NCBI GenBank assembly: GCA_947626485.1
Contig: CANQSG010000003.1
Span: 1-32,215 of the forward strand
Length of the DNA stretch: 32,215 bases
Reading direction: 5' to 3'
Source of the DNA: an uncultured Clostridia bacterium
GTDB taxonomy: Bacteria; Bacillota; Clostridia; Oscillospirales; Acutalibacteraceae
A model generated the notes under the pieces. The model was not told where the DNA came from. It was given only the letters and a program-made list of their open reading frames with translations, and did no database searches. The position numbers were made by a program, and so were the translations under genes. This document shows, piece after piece, positions 14,785 to 21,537 of this stretch. The stretch's first letter is position 1; every line of letters begins with the position of its first letter.

Positions 14785-15755
14785 AATGTTCGGTCGTTCT
14801 GGCAGCCTATAACGGCGCGGCCTACCTCGAAGCGCAGCTCGAATCCATCCGCACGCAGACCCGCCCGCCCGACGAAGTCCTCCTCTGCGACGACGGCTCG
14901 ACCGACGGCACCGTCGATCTTGTGCGGGCGTATCTTGCGCGGCACGACCTGCCCGGCTGGCAGCTGATCTGCAACCCCGTCAACGTCGGCTATTGCCGGA
15001 ATTTTTACGGCGGCATCGACCGCGCGAGCGGGGAGGTCATTTTCCTCTCCGATCAGGACGACGTCTGGCTGCCCGAAAAAATCGAAAAGATGCTCGCGGT
15101 GCTCGAAAGGCAGCCCGACGTGCTGGCGCTCTCCTCGCGGTACGATGTCATCGACTCGGACGGCGAGCCGCTGCCCGATTCGGGCGTGACCTATCTCAGT
15201 GCGAAGGACGACGGCAGCCTCGAGCCGATCTCGGTCGATTCCCTGATCGGCTGCTCCTACGTCCGGGGCTTTTCGATGTGCTTCCGCGCGTCGCTGCGGC
15301 GGGATATGCGGCACATCGACCTGCAATCCATGCTCTCGCACGACTGGTATCTTTGTATGTTGGCGGCGATCAATGGCCGCTGCTGTTTTCTCAATCACAT
15401 CCTGACCCACTACCGCTATCACGGCGACAATGTCTCGCTGTCCGCCATGTCCCGCCGGACGCTGCTCGGCGACCGCGAACAGCGCAAGCAGGGGCTGCGC
15501 GAGTCGATCGAGGCGCACCGCTATCTGCTTGAGCTCGCCGCCGACCGCATCCCCGCCGCCGAACGCCGCGCCTTTGCCCGGCAGATCGCCTGCGAGGAAG
15601 GGCGGCTGCGGTTTTTGGAGGGCAAAAACCCGTTTCGCTGGCTCGGGCTGCTGCGCTATCGCGACTGCTACGCCCGCTATTACAAATTCGCCGGCTGGCG
15701 GCGGGTTTGGCTGGGCGATTTCTGCTATGCCTACGGCATCAACTGGAAAAAATAA
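14781..15755 (+). CDS. Glycosyltransferase family 2 (rhamnosyltransferase-like)
   Basis: 324 residues; ATG 14781 overlaps the previous stop as ATGA, so an upstream in-frame ATG inside the previous gene is not used. Motifs: CSVVLAAYNGAAYLEAQLESI, CDDGSTDGT, then FLSDQDDVW, which is the DxD variant typical of rhamnosyltransferase/α-1,3-type family 2 enzymes, and SHDWYL further on. The presence of rfbA two genes upstream makes dTDP-rhamnose a plausible donor, but this is inference. The gene ends the operon at a strong terminator. Confidence 0.88.
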   Translation: MKCSVVLAAYNGAAYLEAQLESIRTQTRPPDEVLLCDDGSTDGTVDLVRAYLARHDLPGWQLICNPVNVGYCRNFYGGIDRASGEVIFLSDQDDVWLPEKIEKMLAVLERQPDVLALSSRYDVIDSDGEPLPDSGVTYLSAKDDGSLEPISVDSLIGCSYVRGFSMCFRASLRRDMRHIDLQSMLSHDWYLCMLAAINGRCCFLNHILTHYRYHGDNVSLSAMSRRTLLGDREQRKQGLRESIEAHRYLLELAADRIPAAERRAFARQIACEEGRLRFLEGKNPFRWLGLLRYRDCYARYYKFAGWRRVWLGDFCYAYGINWKK

Positions 15756-15756
15756 G

Positions 15757-15789
15757 CCGCCTCCCCGGCTGTGGGGAAGCGGTTTTTTT
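15757..15789. terminator. Intrinsic terminator shared by the convergent genes
   Basis: CCGCCTCCCC (15757-15766) pairs with GGGGAAGCGG (15773-15782), followed by seven T for the plus-strand operon. On the minus strand the hairpin is followed by a T-rich stretch (CTTATTTTTT), so it may also serve the DUF4363 gene, whose TAA stop lies in the T run. Confidence 0.85.
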
Positions 15790-16168
15790 AAAATAAGCTG
15801 TGCCAACGCAGCGACGCGTCGGCGCGCAGGCGGTCGAGCAGGGTCTGCAACCGCTTGCACTCGCCGCGATAAAGCGCGGCGTCTTTCGCGGCGGCGTAGG
15901 GCTCGAGCAGGGCGGTCGCGGCGTCGATCTCGTCGAGCACGCCGTGGTTGACAAAGACAGCGAGGCTCTCTTTGCGCGCGTCCCAATCCGCCTCGAGGGC
16001 GCGGGCGGCAGCGGCGGCGCGGGGCAGGTCGCCGGCCTCGCAGGCCGCTCTGCATGCCGCGACCAAATCGTCGAGCCGGTCGCATGCCGCGCGGGTCGAC
16101 AATGCGCCGCACAGGCAGGCAGCCGCGATGCAGAGTAGCAGGCAGCCCGCCGCGAGCAGTCGCCGCAT
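15788..16168 (-). CDS. DUF4363 family protein
   Basis: 126 residues; start ATG at 16168 with AGGAGGTGCC just before it. An N-terminal hydrophobic segment (about 3-22) is a signal or membrane anchor; the rest is α-helical and rich in Ala, Arg and Leu with a WDARKESLAVFVNH segment typical of DUF4363. Its function is unknown. It follows the DUF421 gene with one base between them, a pairing that is common in Clostridia. Confidence 0.75.
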   Translation of the reverse strand: MRRLLAAGCLLLCIAAACLCGALSTRAACDRLDDLVAACRAACEAGDLPRAAAAARALEADWDARKESLAVFVNHGVLDEIDAATALLEPYAAAKDAALYRGECKRLQTLLDRLRADASLRWHSLF

Positions 16169-16169
16169 C

Positions 16170-16844
16170 TTACGGCACCTCCTTTGGGACGATTCGGCGG
16201 TTGCCGTACCGGTCGAGGGTCATCAAAAAAACCCGGTCGACCGTCAACCCGTCGTCCGCCAGCAATTTTTCGACGGCGGCGGGCGCGATTTGCAGGGCGC
16301 GGACGGAATCGGGCACGAGCTTGCCGTCGCTGACGACCGGCAGGGGCAGGCCGTCGCTTTCCGGCTTCGCGCCGACGTCGCGCGCCGTGGCGGGTTGGTC
16401 GGGGGATTTTAAGAGCACGCTCAGCCCGCCGTTGACCTCGAGCACCGCGAAGGCGACCGTCGCGATGTCGAAGACGTTCTGCGCCCGCAGCAGCTCGATG
16501 AGGTCGAGCACCGTCATGCGCACCCGCCGCAGCGCCTTCTGGTCGGGCACGCCGTCGCGCACCAAAAGCACCGACGCGCCGCTCATGAATTTCCGGACGT
16601 GAAAGCTCTTGAGCGCGAGCGCCGAGACACCGATTTCGAGAATGACGAGCACGAACACGGCGACGACGCCGTTGAGGACGGGTTGGGTGTTGTCCTGCAA
16701 CGGGATCGCCGCAATTTCGGAGATCAGCAGCGTGACGACGAGCTCGTTGGGCTGCATTTCGCCGATCTGCCGCTTGCCCATGAGCCGGATGGCGAGCGTG
16801 ACGAAAAGGTAAAGCACCGCCGTGCGCAGAATCGTAACGATCAT
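16170..16844 (-). CDS. DUF421 (YetF-like) membrane protein
   Basis: 224 residues from ATG at 16844 (GGTGA five bases upstream); an in-frame GTG at 16853 is an alternative. Three N-terminal transmembrane helices are followed by a cytoplasmic domain. The DUF421 hallmarks LMGKRQIGEMQPNELVVTLLISEIA and a later RVRMTVLDLIELLRAQN are clear. Family members include YetF and a spore protein linked to spore membrane stability in bacilli; a general biochemical role is not established. It is paired with DUF4363 downstream. Confidence 0.88.
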   Translation of the reverse strand: MIVTILRTAVLYLFVTLAIRLMGKRQIGEMQPNELVVTLLISEIAAIPLQDNTQPVLNGVVAVFVLVILEIGVSALALKSFHVRKFMSGASVLLVRDGVPDQKALRRVRMTVLDLIELLRAQNVFDIATVAFAVLEVNGGLSVLLKSPDQPATARDVGAKPESDGLPLPVVSDGKLVPDSVRALQIAPAAVEKLLADDGLTVDRVFLMTLDRYGNRRIVPKEVP

Positions 16845-16891
16845 GAATATCACCGCGCCTTAGTGTGCGCCGCCGCGCGGAATTTATGCGC

Positions 16892-16924
16892 AAAAAAGCC
16901 CGCCCGTCTGCAAAAACGGGCGGG
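16892..16924 (-). terminator. Intrinsic terminator of rex
   Basis: On the minus strand CCCGCCCGT (16924-16916) pairs with ACGGGCGGG (16907-16899) and is followed, after one C, by six T (16897-16892). It ends the PASTA protein-rex transcript. Confidence 0.9.
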
Positions 16925-16945
16925 TGCTTCGGTTGGGATTAGTCG

Positions 16946-17581
16946 TTACGGCAGGTTGGTAAGCTGGTAGGACAGCGTCATTAAACTGTCGCCGAAATGG
17001 ACGTTTTCAACGGCGGCGCCGGGGAAGCGCAGGGCGAGGTCGGAATGGCTGAAATTCCAGAAGCCCTTCACGCCGAGGGCGATGAGCTGGGCGGCGAGCG
17101 GCTCGGCGGCCTCGCGCGGGATGCAGAGCACGGCGACCTCCGGCCGGTTTTCGCGGCAGAACTCGTCGAGCCCCGAAATGTGCCGCACCGGCAGGCTGCG
17201 AATGACCTGCCCGGTCAGCGATTCCTTCTGGTCGAACAGGCCGATGAGCTGAAAGCCGCGGGTCTCAAAGCGAATATGCTGGGTGACGGCGCGGCCGAGG
17301 TTGCCGACGCCGATCAAAATCGCTTTTTTGAGGCTGTCGAGCCCCAAAATTTTGCCGATCTCGGTTTTGAGCTGCTCGACCTGATAGCCGTATCCCTGCT
17401 GGCCGAACTCGCCGAAGCAGTTGAGATCCTGCCGAATCTGGCTCGCCGTCAGCCCCATGCGCGCGGCGAGCTCCCGCGACGAGATGCGCGTGACGCCCGA
17501 TGAACGCAGATCGTCCAGAAAGCGGTAATAGCGCGGCAGCCGCCGGATGACGGAATCGGAGATCCCCGCCTGATTGCGCAT
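16946..17581 (-). CDS. rex: Redox-sensing transcriptional repressor Rex
   Basis: 211 residues, the usual Rex length. Start ATG at 17581 (MRNQAG) has AAGAGGAA upstream; the open frame extends further but only into the neighbouring gene. N-terminal winged helix with ISDSVIRRLPRYYRFL and SSRELAARMGLTASQIRQDLNCFGEFG, followed by a Rossmann domain with GVGNLGRA at 91-98 and the NFSHSDL-type dimer/ligand region near the C-terminus. Rex binds NADH/NAD+ and represses fermentation and anaerobic energy genes when NADH is low. It lies 28 bases after the PASTA protein gene and is probably co-transcribed with it. Confidence 0.96.
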   Translation of the reverse strand: MRNQAGISDSVIRRLPRYYRFLDDLRSSGVTRISSRELAARMGLTASQIRQDLNCFGEFGQQGYGYQVEQLKTEIGKILGLDSLKKAILIGVGNLGRAVTQHIRFETRGFQLIGLFDQKESLTGQVIRSLPVRHISGLDEFCRENRPEVAVLCIPREAAEPLAAQLIALGVKGFWNFSHSDLALRFPGAAVENVHFGDSLMTLSYQLTNLP

Positions 17582-17609
17582 ACTGGTTCCTCTTTTCCTG
17601 CCGACGGGG

Positions 17610-19379
17610 TCAGTTCTGCGGGACGACGGTCGTCGGGCTGTTGGTGTTGGGCGCGTTGTTGGTGAAGGTCTCGCCGCTCGAGGAGGACTCGGGCGCCTTG
17701 TAGGAGTTGATATAGACCGTGACGGAATCGTCGAGGCTGACCTTCGACCCGGCGGCGGGCTCGGTCTGGATGACGACCTGGGGAGTCTTGGTGTCGTCAT
17801 ACCGATCGATAAAATGGATATTGTCCTTCAAAAAGCCGGTTTCCAGCAGGCGGATATAGGCGTCGTCGCGGTCGAGCCCGGCGATCGAGGGGATGGAGAC
17901 CGTCTCGCTGCCGAGGCTGATATAGACCTGAATTTCGGTGTCGCGCTTGACGCCGGTGTCTGCCGCGGGGCTCTGCTCGCAGATCATGCCGCGCGCATAG
18001 CGGTTGCTGAACTTCTTGCCGACGACCTTAAAGGTGAAGGTGCCCTGATAATCGAGGTTGGCGGTGACGTCGGAATACATCTTGCCGAGCAGGTTGGGCA
18101 CGGGATAGCTGTGCTCGGGGCGGGAGGAGTTGCCGGTGCCGTCGTTTGAACCGACCTGCTGCTCGCTCGGAATGCTCATGACGGAGGAGGTGTCGCCGCT
18201 CTCGTTCTGCGCGGTGCCGAACAGACCGCCGCGGAAATAGATCGGCAGGATAATCAGCAGCGCGCCGAGCAGCAAAACCCCGGTGGTGACGCCGGCGGCG
18301 ATCAGGCCGTAGCGGCGGTTGCCCTTCGGCTTTTTCGGCGCGCCGTCCTTGCCCTTTTTCGATTTGCCCTTCGTTTCATTCGAAGCGGAGGAGGAGGAGA
18401 GGACGGGGGCGGTGTCGTTCGACTGCATCAGGTCGCGGCGGAATTCGTCCATGTTGGCGGTGCGGTCGCCCGGCAGGATTTGCAGGGCGTTCGCCAGCGC
18501 GCTCAAAACGTAGGGCGGCAGCGATTCCGCCAGCTTTGCCGGCACCGACATGGTGTCGTTCGTGACGCGCTGGTTCGCCTCGACCGGCGGGTTGCCCATC
18601 AGCACGCGGAAAAGCGTCGCCGCCAGGCCGTAAGCGTCGGTCCAGGGGCCGTCCTTCGTCGCCTGATCGAAGCCGTATTGCTCGATCGCGGCGAAGCCGG
18701 GGAAGAGCTGCGCCGTCATATCGCTGCGCGAGGTGCGCGCCGCCCGGATGCAGAAGCCGGTGATGCGCAGCTTGCCGTCCCGCCCGACCATGATGGTCTC
18801 GGGCGAGAGGCCGCGGTGAATGACGCCCGCGGCGTGCAGATTTTTGAGGGTGGTGATCAGCGGCAAAAACAGCGGGCGGGTCTGCTCCCATTTCAGCGTG
18901 CCGCCGTTGCGCAGCAGGAACTCCCGCAGCGAGATCGACGAAATGGACTTCGTGACGCGGTAGGCCGTGCCGCCGTGCTCCATCACCTGCACGACGGGCA
19001 GCAGGCAGGGCAGGTCGGACGACATCGTGTAGAGCTTTTTGGAGAGCTCGAGGAATTCGAGAATGCCCTCGTTGTAGCTGTATTCCTTTTCGGGCAGGAT
19101 CGAAACGGTGTGGTCGCCGTTGCGCTGGGCAAGCCCGGCGGGGAAATATTCCCGCACCGTGACGACGGCGTCCTCCTCGTTGTCCCAGCCGATGTAGGTG
19201 ATGCCCTCGCCGTTGCGGTCGAGCTCGCAGCCGATGAGATAGCGATCCGCCAGCCAGTAGCGGACGGGCAGCGCGTCGGCGTTGTTCTGGGTCTGGGCGT
19301 CGTGTCCGCAGATGGGGCAGACGGCCTCGCCGCCGTTGTCGTTCATGCAGTTCATACAGAGTTGGTCGGTGTTTCGCAT
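17610..19379 (-). CDS. Zinc-ribbon/protein-kinase-like/PASTA membrane protein, probable pseudokinase
   Basis: 589 residues; ATG at 19379 follows GAGAGG. Order: zinc ribbon with C8-x2-C11 and C21-x2-C24; kinase-like domain about 45-315; linker; one transmembrane helix 357-382; two PASTA domains about 425-489 and 493-558 outside the cell; Ser/Thr/Asn tail. The kinase scaffold is recognisable (GEG loop at 57-59, FPGFAAIEQYG at 226-236, GPWTDAYGLAATLFRVLMG), but the catalytic residues are gone: the ATP-binding Lys is Arg76, HRD reads HRG (188-190) with Asn replaced by Thr195, and DFG reads TGF/GFC at 207-210. It is therefore probably a pseudokinase that senses muropeptide or peptidoglycan through PASTA and signals by binding. 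Rex follows in the same transcript. Confidence 0.88.
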   Translation of the reverse strand: MRNTDQLCMNCMNDNGGEAVCPICGHDAQTQNNADALPVRYWLADRYLIGCELDRNGEGITYIGWDNEEDAVVTVREYFPAGLAQRNGDHTVSILPEKEYSYNEGILEFLELSKKLYTMSSDLPCLLPVVQVMEHGGTAYRVTKSISSISLREFLLRNGGTLKWEQTRPLFLPLITTLKNLHAAGVIHRGLSPETIMVGRDGKLRITGFCIRAARTSRSDMTAQLFPGFAAIEQYGFDQATKDGPWTDAYGLAATLFRVLMGNPPVEANQRVTNDTMSVPAKLAESLPPYVLSALANALQILPGDRTANMDEFRRDLMQSNDTAPVLSSSSASNETKGKSKKGKDGAPKKPKGNRRYGLIAAGVTTGVLLLGALLIILPIYFRGGLFGTAQNESGDTSSVMSIPSEQQVGSNDGTGNSSRPEHSYPVPNLLGKMYSDVTANLDYQGTFTFKVVGKKFSNRYARGMICEQSPAADTGVKRDTEIQVYISLGSETVSIPSIAGLDRDDAYIRLLETGFLKDNIHFIDRYDDTKTPQVVIQTEPAAGSKVSLDDSVTVYINSYKAPESSSSGETFTNNAPNTNSPTTVVPQN

Positions 19380-19467
19380 AGAGAAACCTCTCTTTGTCGA
19401 ACCGCGCGGGCGGTTCGTTGTTGGGGTCGCCGCGATGGCTCCGGCGCTTTTGCGCCTTCACACTACC

Positions 19468-19476
19468 ATTATACCA
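19468..19476 (-). promoter_or_regulatory. Extended -10 promoter of the PASTA pseudokinase gene
   Basis: Read on the minus strand, TGG (19476-19474) precedes TATAAT (19473-19468), an extended -10. A consensus TTGACA is present but only 7 bases away, so it is not a usable -35. The leader between this box and ATG 19379 holds two small hairpins (19443-19456 and 19399-19416) without T runs. Nothing else is seen in the 19380-19508 gap. Confidence 0.6.
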
Positions 19477-19508
19477 TAGCTGTCAACAACAAGATTGTAA
19501 CCGAATTT

Positions 19509-20090
19509 TCACCGCTGCTCGTCGAGGGTCAGCGAATAGCTCGGCAGGAACTCCGCCAGGAAGCAGTCGACCTCCGGCAGCCGCATTTCTTCGAGGGCGG
19601 CTCTTGTCGAGCGCTCGGCGGCCTCGAATTCGAGGTTGCCCATCCGACGCTCCTCGATGCACTTAATGAGCGCCGAGAGCTTGTCGGCGGCCTTGACGAT
19701 GCGGCGTAGTTTTTCGTCCTCGTCCGGCGCGCGGTAAAGGGCGGCGTAGGTCTCGCGCAGGTCGGCGGGCAGCAGCTCGAGCAGCCGGTCGGTCGCCTCG
19801 TCCTCGACGGCGCGATAGGCGTCGCGCAGCTCGGGGCTGTAATACTTGATCGGGGTCGGCAGGTCGCCGGTCAGAATTTCGCTCGTGTCGTGGAACATGG
19901 CGACGACGGCGGCGCGCTCGGGGTCGACGGTCCCGCCGAAGCGGACCTTGCCGATGCAGGCGAGCGCATGCGCCAAAAAGGCGACCTCGAGCGAGTGCTC
20001 GCTGAGGTTTTCGGTGTGCACGTTGCGCATCAGACCCCAGCGATTGATGGATTTCATGCGGGAAAGCATGGCGTAAAACGAAGCGTTCAC
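19509..20090 (-). CDS. 5'-deoxynucleotidase YfbR-like (HD domain)
   Basis: 193 residues from a GTG start at 20090, chosen because AAAGGAAG lies about 10 bases upstream and the palindromic promoter lies just before it; longer in-frame versions would run through that promoter. HD-domain metal ligands are at the places expected for YfbR: SEH with H32, then FHD with H67-D68, followed by TGDLPTPIKYY and a later KAADKLSALIKC. The family removes phosphate from deoxynucleoside 5'-monophosphates and serves nucleotide pool balance. It is transcribed away from the membrane glycosyltransferase gene. Confidence 0.88.
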   Translation of the reverse strand: MNASFYAMLSRMKSINRWGLMRNVHTENLSEHSLEVAFLAHALACIGKVRFGGTVDPERAAVVAMFHDTSEILTGDLPTPIKYYSPELRDAYRAVEDEATDRLLELLPADLRETYAALYRAPDEDEKLRRIVKAADKLSALIKCIEERRMGNLEFEAAERSTRAALEEMRLPEVDCFLAEFLPSYSLTLDEQR

Positions 20091-20132
20091 GCGAAAATCA
20101 CTTCCTTTTTTCAAATTCGGCATTTTGGGGGC

Positions 20133-20168
20133 TTGTTTTATTATACCATCTGCTGGTATAATAGCAAT
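20133..20168. promoter_or_regulatory. Palindromic divergent promoter pair
   Basis: ATTATACCA (20140-20148), five bases, TGGTATAAT (20154-20162) form a perfect inverted repeat. Each arm is an extended -10 box, one for each strand. Candidate -35 boxes are TTGTTT (20133-20138, plus, 18-base spacing) and TTGCTA (20167-20162 on the minus strand, 16-base spacing). It would drive the YfbR-like gene leftward and the membrane glycosyltransferase rightward from overlapping sites. Confidence 0.7.
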
Positions 20169-20244
20169 AGGAATCTTTTCGCCGCGAAATTTCCCGGGCG
20201 AAAAAATCCGGCGCGAGCGCTCGCGCGGAAAGGGAACCGGGCTT

Positions 20245-21537
20245 ATGCAATTCGAACTTCGCAAACGGGATGTAACGCTGTTGCTGGCGGCGCTGCTCGG
20301 GTTTTCGCTGCTGCTGCGGCTGACGGTCGGCGTCGCCTACTCCAACCACTTCGACACCTTCTGGTATCGCAAGTGGGCGTTCGACCTGCCGAACGGCCTG
20401 TTCAGCGTCTACGCCCGCGCCAAGGACATCACCCTCGACTACCCGCCGCTCTATCTGTTTTGCCTCTATCTGACCGGCCTTGCCTACCGGCTGTTCGGCG
20501 AAAACTGCGGCGAAGCGCTGCAAATGTTTTTGCTCAAATTCTGGCCGATTCTCTTCGACCTGCTCTGCACGGTCGCCTTTTACCGCGTCGGCGCCTCCTT
20601 TTCGGCGGGGACGGGGCTGGTCGCCGCCGCGCTCTGGGCGTTCAACCCCTCGGTCTTCTTCAACTCCGCCATGTGGGGGCAGACCGACGGCGTCATGGCG
20701 CTGCTGCTCCTGCTCTCCTTCTGGTATTGCCGCAGCGGAAAGGCGAAAACCGCCTGCGTCGTCTTCGCAATCGCGGGCATGACGAAATTTCAGTGCTTGT
20801 TTTTTACGCCGGTTCTGCTGCTCGAGCTCTGGCGCCGGACGGATTTCAAACGCGTGCTCATCGGCTGCGGCGCGGCGGCGATCAGCGTCGCTATCGTCTT
20901 CCTGCCCTTTATGATCGGCTCGCGCGCCCCGCTGCTCTTTTTTGACGTCTATCTGAACGGTGGCGGCAAATACCCTTACTGCACCCTCAACGCCTTCAAT
21001 CTATACGGTCTGTTCGGCCTGAACTGGGTCAAGGAGAGCGAGCCGCTGATTGGCTCGCTGCCCATCGGCGCGCTCGGCGCGGTCTTCACGGTGCTGTCGT
21101 TCGGGCTGATCGTCTACCTGTTCCTGCGGGGCAGGCGCACCTGCGGATTTGTCGGCGGACTGCTGCTCATGCAGTGCCTCTTTCTGCTGACGACCCGCAT
21201 GCACGAGCGGTATCAATACGCCGTCCTCCCCTTCGCGCTCGCGGCGTGGCTGATTCACCGCGAACGCCCCTTTTTGCGGCTGTTTGCCGCGCTGACGGGG
21301 ATGACGCTTGTCAACCAGGCGCTGCTGCTCTTTTTGAACCAGAAGCTCAGCCCCTTTTTGACGAAAACTTACGACGTTTGGATGCAGCTGTTTTCGGCGG
21401 TCAACCTCCTGCTGTTTGTCTGGAGCGTCGCCGTCTGTGTCCGCTTTTTCCTGACCGCGCCGCCCGACGCAGCCGACGCCCCGCCCGCCGAATCCACAAC
21501 GCCGAAGGAGGAACCGACCGATGGGATTCTCGTATAA
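20245..21537 (+). CDS. Polytopic membrane glycosyltransferase (GT-C/mannosyltransferase-like)
   Basis: 430 residues; ATG 20245 after GGAAAGGGAA; the in-frame ATG at 20125 lies upstream of the promoter and is not used. About ten hydrophobic segments. An early extracytoplasmic loop has NHFDTFWYRKWAFDLP, with acidic residues as in lipid-linked-sugar-dependent GT-C enzymes, followed by DYPPLYLF and an ALWAFNPSVFFNSAMWGQTDG block, features shared with polyprenol-linked mannosyl/glucosyltransferases. It probably transfers a sugar outside the membrane onto a glycan or protein. It overlaps the YfhO-type gene by 17 bases and is co-transcribed with it. Confidence 0.8.
   Translation: MQFELRKRDVTLLLAALLGFSLLLRLTVGVAYSNHFDTFWYRKWAFDLPNGLFSVYARAKDITLDYPPLYLFCLYLTGLAYRLFGENCGEALQMFLLKFWPILFDLLCTVAFYRVGASFSAGTGLVAAALWAFNPSVFFNSAMWGQTDGVMALLLLLSFWYCRSGKAKTACVVFAIAGMTKFQCLFFTPVLLLELWRRTDFKRVLIGCGAAAISVAIVFLPFMIGSRAPLLFFDVYLNGGGKYPYCTLNAFNLYGLFGLNWVKESEPLIGSLPIGALGAVFTVLSFGLIVYLFLRGRRTCGFVGGLLLMQCLFLLTTRMHERYQYAVLPFALAAWLIHRERPFLRLFAALTGMTLVNQALLLFLNQKLSPFLTKTYDVWMQLFSAVNLLLFVWSVAVCVRFFLTAPPDAADAPPAESTTPKEEPTDGILV

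Noticed and set aside
19399-19456. Terminator or attenuator in the leader of the PASTA protein gene
   Set aside because: Two small hairpins are present but neither is followed by a T run, and no alternative pairing is evident.
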